The notes beneath the pieces were generated by a model. That model searched no databases. It saw only the letters and a list, made by a program, of their open reading frames with translations, and was not told the DNA's origin. 64,000 nucleotides of DNA from Nymphaea colorata (lineage: Eukaryota; Streptophyta; Magnoliopsida; Nymphaeales; Nymphaeaceae). Below, piece after piece: positions 49,076-60,600 of this stretch (the first letter of the stretch is position 1; each line of letters begins with the position of its first letter). The translations under genes and the position numbers were made by a program. The DNA lies in the NCBI RefSeq assembly GCF_008831285.2, contig NC_045150.1, forward strand, positions 15,001,362 through 15,065,361, read 5' to 3'.

Positions 49076-49189
49076 AAACAAACTTCGACAAGAATATATT
49101 CGGCGCAAAAGTCATTTGTCATCTTCTGATTATTGCACCGAAAGCAGCAGTCTTTGTCATGAGTCATCTTTGTCTTTTTTTATCATCGT

Positions 49190-49314
49190 AGTGACGAATC
49201 TTGTAAAGCTTATCACGTCACTATTTTCTTTTTAAAAGCATTGCTAGTGCGTGCTACTTTTGTCAGGCGAATATAATCGCCAAATTATTGTACCATCACT
49301 CTTTGTGTATAAAT
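49190..49314 (+). promoter_or_regulatory. putative pararetroviral promoter (as-1-like motifs and TATA box)
   Basis: A TGACG at 49192-49196 and an inverted CGTCA at 49216-49220 (within CACGTCAC) resemble the as-1 type TGACG motifs of caulimovirid promoters. TATAAAT at 49308-49314 follows. A TGAGTCA-type motif is at about 49161. The predicted transcript would start some tens of bases downstream and enter a leader of about 200 nt ending at the primer-binding site. Confidence 0.6.
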
Positions 49315-49563
49315 TCATACTACCGAGCCCCTTACAGGCATCGGTCTTTTGAGCATCTTCTTACCTTGTGCAAACTTCAGATTGTCCCTTTGCTGTGAGC
49401 AGAGAGAGACGTGAAATCTGAGTGTGTTCGCCTTTGCAAACAGTGGGTTTCATTATCCATTGGTAATACTTCAGTGGTATTACACAACCGCGGTCCCTCT
49501 TCCTTTCAAATCCAAATACCCCTTACCATTACCACATCCATTACCATTTCACCAATCCCCATT

Positions 49564-49577
49564 TGGTATCAGAGCCA
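49564..49577 (+). other. primer-binding site for initiator tRNA-Met
   Basis: TGGTATCAGAGCCA is the standard plant initiator tRNA-Met complementary sequence used by Caulimoviridae and many LTR retroelements. It overlaps the first base of the ORF1 ATG (49577-49579). Confidence 0.85.
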
Positions 49578-49689
49578 TGGCCTCATCTTCTACCTCCAGT
49601 AACCCCCTCAGTTCAACATCAATTGCTTCATCCTCCACCCCCAAAAACTTACTCAATCACTTCTTCAGCCCAAAGACACTTATTCATAG
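49577..49689 (+). pseudogene. start of pararetroviral ORF1, truncated by satellite junction
   Basis: ATG at 49577 opens a Ser/Thr-rich N-terminus (MASSSTSSNPLSSTSIASSS) of about 37 codons. The frame then runs into satellite sequence and ends at 49706-49708. The rest of the gene is in the left part of the insert. Confidence 0.75.
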
Positions 49690-50712
49690 TTTGCAAGACT
49701 ATGAATAAGATTTCGAACCTTCATTTGATCACCTATAGTTGATCGAATGAGTTTCATATTTTATTGCATTTGCACTGGTTGATTTAAGAAATTGAAATCG
49801 CAAGTTTGAATGAAAGGGATTGAGATTAAAGCATTCATTTGATCCCTCATAGTTAATGCAACGAGTTAAACATGTTGTTATGTTTATACTGAATTATTTA
49901 AGGGATTAAAACAACAAGTTCGTATAAATATGAATGAGATTTAAGTCTTACATTTGCTCCATTATAGTTAATCAAGTGGGATCGACTTGTCGTTTCATTC
50001 ATATTGATTAGCTTAAGGGATTAAAATCACAAATTTGCATAACTACAAATGGGATTTAAGACATTCATTTGATCTTTTATAGTGAATTCAAAGATTTAAA
50101 CTTGTAATTTCTATATTGAACGATTTAAATTATTGAAATCATAAGTTCGTTTGAATGCCAATGAGATTTAACCGTTCATTTACTCCCTTATAGTAAATTC
50201 AATGAGTTCAACTTGTTATTTGATACTTATAGTTTATCGAATGAGTATAACTTGTTGTTACATCTATATTACGTTATTTAAGGGGTGGATTTAAATCACA
50301 AGTTGATATGAATACAATTGTTGAAGCCCGTTTTTTTCATCATTTGAAATCCAACACATTAAACATGTTATTCGATCCCTTACAGTTAATCCAATGAGTT
50401 ACAATTGTCCTTACATCTACATTGATTGATTTATGGAATGGAAATCATAAGTTCAAGTGAATAGGAATGGGATTTAAGCCATTCGTTTCATCACTTATAG
50501 TTAATCCAACGAGTTAAACATGTTACATTTATATTTTATAATTTAAGGGATTGAAATCACAAGTTTGCAAGACTATGAATGTGATTTAAAACCTTCGTTT
50601 GATCACCTATAGTTCATCGAATGAGTTTAATATTTTATTGCATTTGCGCTGGTTGATTTAAGAGATTGAAATGACGAGTTTGAATGAATGGGATTGAGAT
50701 TTAAGCATTCAT
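49690..50712 (+). repeat. satellite-like array, forward orientation
   Basis: Monomers of the same family. 49690-50038 is an inverted near-copy of 39733-40090. Orientation flips at about 50712. Confidence 0.85.
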
Positions 50713-52348
50713 TTGAACAGTTCGATATAGAAATAACATGTTTAAATCTTTGAATTCACTATAAAAGATCAAATGAATGTCTTAAATCCCATTTGCAGTT
50801 TCACAAATTTGTTATTCTAATCCCTTAAGCCAATCAGTATGAATGAAACCACAAGTTGATCCCACAAGTTGATCCCACTTGAATAAGTCAATCAATACGT
50901 AACAACATGTTTAACTCGTTGAATTAACTATAAGAATGAGTGCTTGAATCTCAATCCCATTTATTCAAACTTGTGATTTCAATTTCTTAAATCAACCGGC
51001 GCAAATGCAATAAAATGTTAAATTCATTCGATTAACTATAGGTAAGCAAATGAAGGTTTGAAATCTTATTCATAGTCCTGCAAACTTGTGATTTCAATCC
51101 CTTAACTCGTTGGATTAAATTCAAGTGACGAAATGAATGGTTTAAACAATTGTGTTCATATGAACTTGTGATTTCAATCCACCCCTTATATAATGTAATA
51201 TAGGTGTAACAACAAGTCATACTGATTCGATTAACAATAAGTATCAAATAACAAGTTCAACTCATTGGATTTACTATATAAGAGAGTAAATGAATGGTTA
51301 AATCTCATTCGCATTCAAACAAACTGATGATTTCAGTCATTTAAATCGTTCGATATAGAAATAACACGTTTAAATTTTTGAATTCACTACCAAATATCAA
51401 ATGAATGTCTTAAATCCCATTTATAGTTACACAAATTTGTTATTTTAATCCATTGAGCCAACCAATATGAATGAAACAACACGTTGATCGCACTTGATTA
51501 ACTATAAGGGAGCAAATGTGGATGACTTAAATCTCATTGACATTTATACGAACTTGTTGTTTTAATACCTTAAATCATTCAGTATAAATGAAACCACAAG
51601 TTTAACTCATTCCATTAACTATAAGGGATCAAGTGAATGCTTAAATCTCATTCTTATTCATTCAAACTTGTGATTTCAATTTCTTAAATCAATCAACAAA
51701 AATGCAACAAAATTTTAAACTCATTCGATTAACTATAGATTATGAAATGAAGGTTTTAAATCTCATTCATAGTCTTGCAAACTTGTGATTTCAATCCCAA
51801 ATCAATAAATCTAAATGTAACATGTTTAACTCGTTGGGTTAACTTCAAGTAATGAAATGAATGGCTTAAACAATTGTGTTGATATGAACTTGCGATTTCA
51901 ATCTACCTCTTAAATCCGGTAATATGGATGTAACAATTGTGTTGATATGAACTCATTCGACTAACTATAGGTGATGAAATGAATGTTTTAAATATCATCC
52001 GTAGTCTTACAAACTTGTGATTTCAATCCCTTAAACCATTAAATATAAATGTAACATGTTTAACTCGTTTGAATAACCATAAGTGATGAAATGAATGGCT
52101 TAAATCTCATTCTTATTCAAATGAACTATGACTTCCAATCCTTAAATCAATCAATGTAAATGTAAGAACAATTGAAACTCTTTGGATTAACTATAAGGAA
52201 TCATATAACATGTTTAACGTGTTGGATTAACTTCATGTGATGAAGTGAATGGCTACAAAAATATGTCATAGGAACTTGTGATTTCAATTCACCACTTAAA
52301 TCATGTAATATAGATGTAACAACAAGTTACACTCATTCGATTAGTTAT
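50713..52348 (-). repeat. satellite-like array, reverse orientation
   Basis: Reads as the complement of the forward monomers up to about 52348, where unrelated sequence begins with gtacgaccttagggacttag. Confidence 0.85.
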
Positions 52349-53741
52349 TGGTACGACCTTAGGGACTTAGCTTAGACTCTTGCATGAGTCCAAGCTCCCC
52401 TCCGACCCACATTAAACTTGAAGTTGGTAATCTTAAGTTATTACTTGATTTCTAATCTTGTGAAGGCACGTATGTATATACATATTATATACATCCATGC
52501 ACACATGATGATCCCCCATCTTTTTCTCTCTATGCTTTCACTTTTCATTTTACAAATTTTCATATATGCATGAATGTGTATGCATATGTGCTCTATTTCC
52601 TCTCTTTGGAATATTTTATTTCTCTTTTCAAGATGAATATCTCCACTTACGAAATTTCTTATACATACTCATATATACATATTTATATTTTTTTTTCCTC
52701 TAAAACCTCTTTTTTTCTCTTCAAATTAATACATCTTTTTCTCTTAAGCTTTCATATATGTGTATATGTGATTGTATATACACATATATGCATGTCTTTC
52801 TCTATCTCTCTCTTTTTTTTTCATAAGAGCGTTTTATCTGTTGTATTCTTTTAACATTCTCCTCTCACGAGCTTTCTATTTACCAACTTCATTAAGACAA
52901 CAAACCAAGTAATGACCCAATATTGGAATCATGTTTGATGGTCTACAATCTCTATCCATTTTCAAAAAATTTTCCTTCTTATATACAATAATGTGGTAGG
53001 AATGACTTTAGATGAATGTTGTGATTGGAATATTTTACATTCTTCCAATCATATAGGATAAATGCATCCATTCATTCTCACTCACTTTATTCCACTTATG
53101 ATCACAAGCACCTCTCCAAAAGAACTTAAACAAGATGGGATGGAGCTCTAACTAAGTGGTAACCGAATTAAAGCAAAACCTCAAACATACTTAAAGTCTT
53201 AAGAGAACACTAAAGTGATTTCAAAATGATTTGACAAGCTTTTCAAATGATATTTATTAATTTCAATTTTTCCTCAAAACACTTCATATTTTCAAGCAAC
53301 TCTTTAAGAGTCTTTTCAAAAGTTTGAAACATCAAACTTTCAATATTTTCTACACTGCATATAGAATGAAAAGATGTTTAAGTCAAAATGAAATGCATCA
53401 ATAATAGACATGGCCCTTGGATTGATTACCCCTGGTAAAGGCGCCGAGAACGGTCGATTCTCGTACCAACGGGCGAATCACTTTCTTCCCTATTTCAAAA
53501 CAAAACTTCATTTTTCTGGAGCACTCCAAATACCAAATTTTTGGGGATGCAAACAGGTTCCAAAACCAACTTTCAAAACAATACATATAGGCAAGAGTCC
53601 TAGGGATTGCATTATCAATTTTTCATTAATTGCTTGTTTTGATACATGAAGTGATGTTTTACCTTGTCTACAAACCTATGTTCAAACCCAACGTCAAAAC
53701 TCTTCTCGCATCTCTATTAGGTCAATCCATATCAACATCTA

Positions 53742-54656
53742 ATGCTTCCTCTTGTCCAGATGGACTCAAAAAGCATTTTCCCATATGACCACATACTATT
53801 TGGGATGTGTCAAGGTCGATCCAAACTTCGCATCATCCCAAGTAGAGTCTACCTACCTCAGTGGTATCTTTCATGGTACCCAACTTTTCAATGTGTGTTC
53901 ACGAACCACTTAGAAGATTGCGGTCTCGAAGAAGCAATTAGTCTTGCCATGCAATCTACCAACGGCAATTTAAACCATGCAATTGCTGAGAGATAGAACC
54001 CAAGGACCAATACGTTTTGGTTCTCATTGGGAGAAATGACGATCACTCTAGATGAGTTTTCAAGCATTATGGGTTTGCCAGAGCCAAAAGGTGACCGAAG
54101 AAGACCAATCGAAGACCAGTTCCTTGTAAACTAAGGTCAAGTCAAAACTCAAGAAGTGATTCATAAACTCACAGGAAAACAATGTTGGCCCTTTCTAGAA
54201 AAAGATGGACATCAATATCTTCAATTACAAGAACTTGGAGAAACATATTCCCAATATGTCAACTCTATTTCACTATCTAGAAGTGTTGCAGACAAGTACA
54301 AAAATTCTATTGTGACTTGTACCGCGGGTCTTATCTTCTTCAACAATGAAGAACACATAATGGATTTTCGTACAACTCGCCTCTTTAGAAAATGGGGGCA
54401 TGTCAAAGTCCATCACGTGTCCATAGCAATGACAGCCTTAGCTTTTCTTTACCGAGGATTGACCAAATTTTCAATTGGGGATGCAAACTCGATAGGAGGA
54501 TGTGTCTTCGCACTACAAGTATGGTTCTACAAACACGAGGAGCCACAATCATGCTATTTTGGTGCCAATTATGTCCAAATAATTAGATGTTCACTGGGAA
54601 CATCATACATGTGTATATGTCATGAGTGGTGGAAAGGGGTGACAAGAAAGAACTAA
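53742..54656 (+). pseudogene. plant mobile domain (PMD/MAIN-like) gene fragment
   Basis: One frame runs through the whole interval with two in-frame stops (TAG 53994-53996, TAA 54132-54134) and no frame change. Between and around them it reads like the plant mobile (aminotransferase-like) domain: TFWFSLGEMTITLDEFSSIMGLP, then a helical stretch ending in LTALAFLYRGL-like sequence. This domain is found in MAIN/MAIL proteins and in several plant transposable elements. The N-terminal part resembles none I know. Given its setting it is most likely an element-borne copy that has decayed. Confidence 0.65.
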
Positions 54657-55083
54657 TTTTCTACCAATTGCTAAAAACCTCGTAATTAGAGAAATGTGTA
54701 ATTATGCAGCTAGTATTATGTATTGAGCAGACCACCTGCCTGAGTAATAATAATATTTGAAAATTGTCAGCTTTAATTGAGCCGACTGGGTTTTCAAAAA
54801 GTTGAGATCTTTCAAATATCTTGAAAGAGGATAGGCATAGCACGCCCAAGATGGGCCGCTCTAATTCAATGTTTTCTTCTTTTTAATTGAGCTTTAATAA
54901 TCTGGTTTAAGATTTTTCACAATAGAGAATTGTGCTTCAAGGGGGCCCCTTTAAAAATGTACCAACTCTTAAGTTTGTCTAGAAACTTGTTAAAATCATA
55001 TCTTTAAACTGAACTACTATTGAATTGCTTTGTTTTAGATTATTTGATTCTTTACTAGAATTACTTGAAATAATTCTAAGGAA

Positions 55084-55084
<1 letters not shown>

Positions 55085-55114
<30 letters not shown>
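55085..55114. repeat. (GA)n microsatellite
   Basis: Pure GA tract inside the retroelement-like region. Confidence 0.9.
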
Positions 55115-56162
55115 CCAAAGGGGTTCTCCCTAAATTATTTGGCTCATTTTTTAGTGAAACCAATGTTCTCATGGGACCTACCTAGCCCACACGCATGGGC
55201 AAGATGAGTTTAGATTCAATCAAGGTGCATTGTGACTTTGGATGGACTCTAATTTTGATAATTTTTCAGTATAAATTTTATGTAATTCTAGTTTGAATCC
55301 TGACTGAGTGCAATTTAATTTCTCAGTAAATCAAATTATTTTAACATTTTTGAGCGGGATCATGCGATCATGTACTCTGAATTACGTAAATTGGCTTGAG
55401 ATAACCTTAAATTTAAGGTTATTGTGATCCATAATTAATATTGACATTTTAATCCATAATTTCAATATTGGAGAAATTAACTAAGTTAAATTTTTAACTT
55501 ACCTTAAGTTAGGATTTCAAACCCAAGTTGAAATTGTTTTTGTGTTAATTTTGGACTTAACTTCTTGGCTTTGGTCCTGATTGATCCTAGAAACTTATCT
55601 TATATATGGTTTTGAATCCGAAATCTTGTTTCAAACTTGTTAAGAGATTTGATTTTACAATTCAAGATTCTAATTTGAATTAGAGTTGAAATTGTGATTG
55701 ATTTTTAGATTCAAGTCTAAGATTGATTTTGATAGGCATTGAAGTTGGTTACTTCAAATTTTGCCTAAAATATTTTGTAAAATTTCTAAATTACCGTTGT
55801 GAAAATTGGGGGTGTTAACAAGTACCTAGCGACGTCCTATTTCAACTTAGACAAAAAAAAATTAATGTGACAAATTTTTTTTTAAACTGATTCAATGTTT
55901 TTTATTCCGTGCACTAAAAAGGATTTAAGTCAAAGTGATAAATTCTTCTTTTTCTTATTGGGGACAACATTAAAACATAATTAGTGGGCCCCATTCATGC
56001 ACTAAAATTTTCATACATAAAAGGGTGCACACAAATCAATCTCAATAATTCCCCTCCAGCTACAAAGGCGTGTAATTCAAAGCCTTTTGATTGAAGAAGG
56101 GGCAAAAGTAGGTGTATTTCTTTATGGCAAATTTGAATTTAATTACTTTTCAGCTTACATGT

Positions 56163-56216
56163 GGCTCTGTGTGTGTGTGTCAGTGTGAGAGAGAGAGAGA
56201 GAGAGGGGGGGGGGGA
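56163..56216. repeat. compound (GT)n-(GA)n-(G)n microsatellite
   Basis: GT, GA and poly-G runs in succession, about 160 bp upstream of the TATA box of the secreted-protein gene. Confidence 0.9.
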
Positions 56217-56378
56217 TTAAATAACAAGATGCCATTACATGGGGTAGTGTACTGTATGGTTGAGCATTGGCAATTGAATTATTAATGGCAGAAATTAATT
56301 AAATACTAAAGTTGGTGGACCAGCAAAGACAATAACACACTCTCTCTTTCTCTCTCTTGCTGAGTCCGATTTCGCCTC

Positions 56379-56386
56379 TATAAATA
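56379..56386 (+). promoter_or_regulatory. TATA box of the small secreted-protein gene
   Basis: TATAAATA preceded by a CT-rich tract. An ATG at 56400 would be too close for a normal transcript start, which favours the ATG at 56439. Confidence 0.55.
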
Positions 56387-56438
56387 TAACGTGGACAAGA
56401 TGCCGCTCTACGCTCGTCTAGTCTTCTTCCATCGGTTA

Positions 56439-56550
56439 ATGTTGCAGTTGGTATTCGCAAAGAGGCGATCTGTTTCCCTTCCCATCCTCTTTCTTGCCCT
56501 TGTCTTGCTGCTGTCTGTGGCTTTTGCACGTGAACTGGATGACAAGAAAA
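56439..56550 (+). CDS. first exon of a small secreted protein (partial, family not recognised)
   Basis: Starting at the ATG at 56439, the peptide has a short basic segment (AKRR) followed by a strong hydrophobic core (LPILFLALVLLLSVAFA) and then ARELDDKK. That is a textbook signal peptide with a likely cleavage site after Ala. GT at 56551 (aaaagtatgt) is a plausible donor. Without splicing, the frame continues to 56628 with low-complexity residues. The downstream exon(s) were not identified; an acceptor at about 57075 (ttacag then gaacggctgc) is possible but gives no recognisable mature peptide. It could be a precursor of a signalling or Cys-rich peptide; I do not assign a family. Confidence 0.5.
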
Positions 56551-57530
56551 GTATGTTCCTCTCTCTAGTCTTCCTTTACTTCCCTTTCACCTTAAAACCA
56601 TTACCCAGCAAAGCCTCACCCGTTAAGTGACACTCGATGTCAAACAACAAGCAACCACACCACAATTGTCACCGAGAAAGATGGATTCATGGTTGTCTCT
56701 AAACGGTGTTTGGTATTTGGGGACTCACCAGCTAGACTTGTCCTGTAGATTGGATCCCTTCTCCTAGAAGGACTCGGGGGACTAAAGTACACCTTACTCT
56801 TCTCTTTTGTCGCTCCCTGCCCTTGTTCTTTGTGATGCTCATAGGTACAAAACCCTAATCAATTTCTTTTTACTCTAGTTTTGAGCTTAAGTTTACAAGA
56901 GTAACTAGATTATATTTTGCATCTCAATGTGAAGGAGAACGAAAAAATGGATTTCATTCTTCAGTATGAATTATTGCTTGACGTGCTTTGGTTTTAAGTC
57001 ATGGGCTAGGCTCTCTTGAAGCAGCCACTTCTATACTGTCATACTTATAGACCTGCTAACCTGCATCCATGTTACAGGAACGGCTGCAAGGGGAGAGATG
57101 TTTTGAATATACTATATTCGTCTTTTGACCATGTCAATATCAGCCATATGTTGGTTCAAGCTGAAAAACTAGATGTCTGTAGCATGTTGAACCTTGCACA
57201 TATGTTGGTTCTGGTTAACTCGCTTCACCTCTATTATGAAACTACAAACGTAACTGAAAATTTGGATTTGATTTTTGTTTTAGTTCTATTTTCTTATGTT
57301 TCTTCTTTTGGATTTAGAAAAATGTGATCTAGCACTTTACTTGCTTATATTTAAATTGATCCGCCGTGTCAAATATTAATTTAACAAGGAAACTAAAAAA
57401 GTGATGGTAGCTCCTGCTTGTTGGCAAGCTCGCTTTCTTTGAGTTACAAGATCTCGGAACTTCCGTAATTTTAGTTGGTTTTCTGAATTCAATTGTGATA
57501 AACTGCAACATGCAGAAATTAAATTTCCAG

Positions 57531-57693
57531 TTCATGATGATCATTGGGCAGGTTGCTTTGCTGTTTTGAGAAACAGAATCATAAGCTAATGCTTTGGAGG
57601 AAGCTTCTTAAGGTTCATGATGATCATTGGGCAGGTGGTTTGATGTTTTGGGACACATAAGCATCAGCTAATGCTTTGGAGGAAGCGTCTTAA
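57531..57693. repeat. tandem duplication, about 82 bp
   Basis: Two adjacent diverged copies, each beginning gttcatgatgatcattgggc and ending with a block around ctaatgctttggaggaagc. They lie downstream of the secreted-protein exon, possibly in its transcript. Confidence 0.8.
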
Positions 57694-57699
57694 CCACAA

Positions 57700-60600
57700 T
57701 ATTTATTATATATATGTTCTATCCTGGTTAATGAAAAGTATATGAGTCTGTTGTACGTATCTCATGATGGCAATTTTGTATGTGTTAGGGTGTATTTCAG
57801 ATGTACTAAGCCTTCATGGATATTCAAGACCAAGAAAGATGACACGAGGGAAAATTTTGTACATAATCTTTTCTTGTCTTGCTTTTTTTTTTCCTCTATG
57901 ATATAGTAAAATCGACGATGGCCTTCTATACAACTGCCAAAACCTGACTTAAGTTCGATATCTGTAACTTGTGTGAGCCGAGATGTTCTTGAAGGTAGCA
58001 GAAGCTGAATTGAGATGTCTATCTAAAAAACAAAATTGTCTTAAACGTGCATCTATCGTGATATTCGAACTCGTGTCGAACCGACTAGCTGGGCTCCATT
58101 TAGTAAAGAGATAAAAATGAGATCACTAGGCAGGATGAGCTTATGCTATACACCGGAGGCACATACAGGTTGTTAGCTTGCAGTACCGAACACAAATAGC
58201 TGATTTAATTTAGTAGGCATATAGGTTAATAATTTTTTCTTTTGGTAGGGAATATTGGCAGCTACCTGAAAACATAGTTTCTTAACAAATACATGTGTTT
58301 AATTTATTTATATATACGTGCAGAAAAAGGCTTATTCACTTTAATTTACATTTTCGCTTTGTGATTGACATCATGAACTACCAAATGCATTATCATTTAG
58401 CAGAAACATGACATCAAAATTTAGCAGATACATTTTTGTATTATCCTACCCTTTTTTCGCCCTTTCATTGCCCTTGTTGCTCAATTATGTGGAAAGAATT
58501 ATAAAAATAAAAAATACGCTACTTGCGAAACAGCAACCAGTCACCAAGGATAGTATGAAACTAAGCATGAACGAAGTATTAATTAGGTTTACATATATTG
58601 AAAAAGAATTGGACATACAATTGACTTCTCTGACCACACATCAAGGCACATTGACTGAACATCATAAGTTCGTAGACATTCAAACAGGCCGTTGACTTAA
58701 AGATCATACAGCATCCAAAATAGCGTAGTTCAGATACTCCAAGCTTCAGGATCATCTACAGTGTGTAGGTTGTGCTAAGGTACATATCTCCAGGTATTTG
58801 CAAAAAAATAAACAGGTCAGCAGGGCACTATCATTTCCATAACAAACCATCGTTTAGCATTCATTGTTTGCTTCATCGTGAAGTTGCCTGTTGATATTCC
58901 ATGCACTTAATGCAGCATGAACCCAACTATGCTGCTTTAGTAAATGAGTGCTAAGCTCCAGCTACCCCCCTTAAGCTTGATTAAGCTCAAATGAGCTAGC
59001 TTTGCTGGTTGTATGTCCTTTTTCTTGATTTGGTAGCGATATTTAAAAACTGAATATCTTCCTGCTTAAAATGTGTATTTAAGTATAAATGGCTAATATC
59101 ACTATAAAGAACTTGACGATAAAAAAACCTAGTTATCATTCATAACAAGTAACACACGAAAACGTCAAGGTTTTCAGATCGATGCATGGTTCATCCATAT
59201 GATTGGATTGATTGAAAACAGCACAAAGTCCTGCAAGAATTTGAAAAGGAAGTCCAAGACGCTTGACGAAGTGAATGGTAGGAAGCACTCATGCCTGAAC
59301 CTATATAGCTCAAAGAATTAATGAAGAAACTGAACAGAGAAATGAAATGGCAGGGTTGCAAATATAGTTGAGTTCATTTAGCTCAATGAACATTCTAGGC
59401 TCTGAAACGGGTGACAAACAAACCAAATAACAAAAAAATGCAGGAACGCTTAAACGACGTGCCACAAATTTCCTCTCACACCATTAACAAAACCGACATG
59501 CCACCCTTTTTTACTAATAAATGAAGGCTGTTCGATTAGACCGAATCGGACGGCGCATGCTTCTGTTCTCGGATACATTGGAAGCGCAATACATTCCGGC
59601 TCTCTATATATAATAAAGGAAAATTGAATGGCACTTACTTTTTAGAGTCACACAAAACTTTTATGGTGACTAATTTTTAGAGTCATCCAACTATTTAATC
59701 AAAGATGTTTGATCTGTTATAATGGACAGTTAAAGAAAAACAAAAGAAAAAGTTGATAGATATTTTGGTCATCTATTTTAATTAACATTTTTCCTTGTAA
59801 ATTGATGACCCTGGTTAAATTAACGAAAGTCATCATTCAATCAAAAAGTGTTTTAAACAACATGTGAACCTCTTAATCTATTTATAAAGAAACTAATTTA
59901 ATATAATTCAAGTTTTAGTTCAACTTAACTTTGTAAAAGAATTTGATCCTTCTACTATCAAAATTTTGATGTTATAAGGGTTGATCATTTTTAGTTATTA
60001 AAGAAACATTATTAAAGTTTAAAAAATAACTCACTTAATATGTGTTTCTCAACAAATCACTCTTCAGATCCTATCTATAAAGTTAGATTGCCAAAAAAAC
60101 TACTTTAATAATTACAAGGTGGCAAATGTAAGGTTATTTTGCAGAAAGCTTGACAAATTACTATGTTGCATTTGAAAGAGTAAGTTTACATTTGACAACT
60201 TAGAGACACCAAATTGATCAAATAACTCTATACACACTAAATCTTTGCAATCCAAACACGTCAGGTTATTTTTTGGAGGCAAATTACAAGGTGGCAAATT
60301 GATCACTGCAGCCATTTTACCCATTTTAGGTTCAACTTTTGGACAACCTAGGGATTATTGAAGAATATAGAAATCTCTGTGCTTAAAAGGAATCAGATGC
60401 GTGAATTTGATTACATAAGGATTTTAATGTTGACCTATTGACCGTCTTAGACTTCCTTGCTTCATCAAGTTTGATAAAGCCATTAGAGTTTATAAAAACA
60501 TCTTTTTTACAATTTTCGACATTCTGCACGGCGTGTGCGGTCAAATTTCTTAAAAAAGCTGAAAGTTAAGTCCCATAGTTTGATAGTAGAACTCATTTCC

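Larger units (their letters stand above)
42985..49689 (+). mobile_element. endogenous pararetrovirus (Caulimoviridae, petuvirus/florendovirus-like), decayed
   Basis: About 6.7 kb in viral sense on the plus strand. In order: N-terminal ORF1 part, movement protein, coiled-coil/coat protein with zinc knuckle, aspartic protease, reverse transcriptase, RNase H, a further C-terminal region, promoter and leader, a tRNA-Met-type primer-binding site, and finally the first about 37 codons of ORF1 again. The order MP-CP-PR-RT-RH on one strand and the lack of integrase or LTRs fit Caulimoviridae with a single large polyprotein; genus placement is tentative. The copy is permuted: it starts inside ORF1 and ends just after the ORF1 start. 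Multiple stops and frame changes interrupt it, so it is not functional as it stands. Confidence 0.9.
52349..55820. mobile_element. retroelement-like insertion, unclassified
   Basis: The left edge (cgaccttagggacttag) and right edge (ttgggggtgttaac at about 55806-55819) look like LTR-type termini next to the satellite, but I could not find a matching pair of long terminal repeats. The interior is AT-rich and contains a broken plant mobile domain gene at 53742-54656. Other ORFs inside are not recognisable. Boundaries are inferred. Confidence 0.4.

Noticed and set aside
42985-49689. Ty3/gypsy LTR retrotransposon
   Set aside because: No integrase and no flanking LTR pair; a movement protein domain and caulimovirid order are present.
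36131-52348. CRISPR-like array
   Set aside because: Monomers are contiguous and diverged, with no constant repeat/unique spacer alternation, and the genome is eukaryotic.
52349-55820. Complete LTR retrotransposon
   Set aside because: Termini look LTR-like but no pair of matching long repeats and no pol domain could be found.
58408-58695. ORF with a hydrophobic N-terminus
   Set aside because: No recognisable motif, AT-rich context and no convincing promoter; insufficient support for a gene.
59520-59620. Possible tRNA-like GC patch
   Set aside because: No cloverleaf or A/B box pattern could be read.
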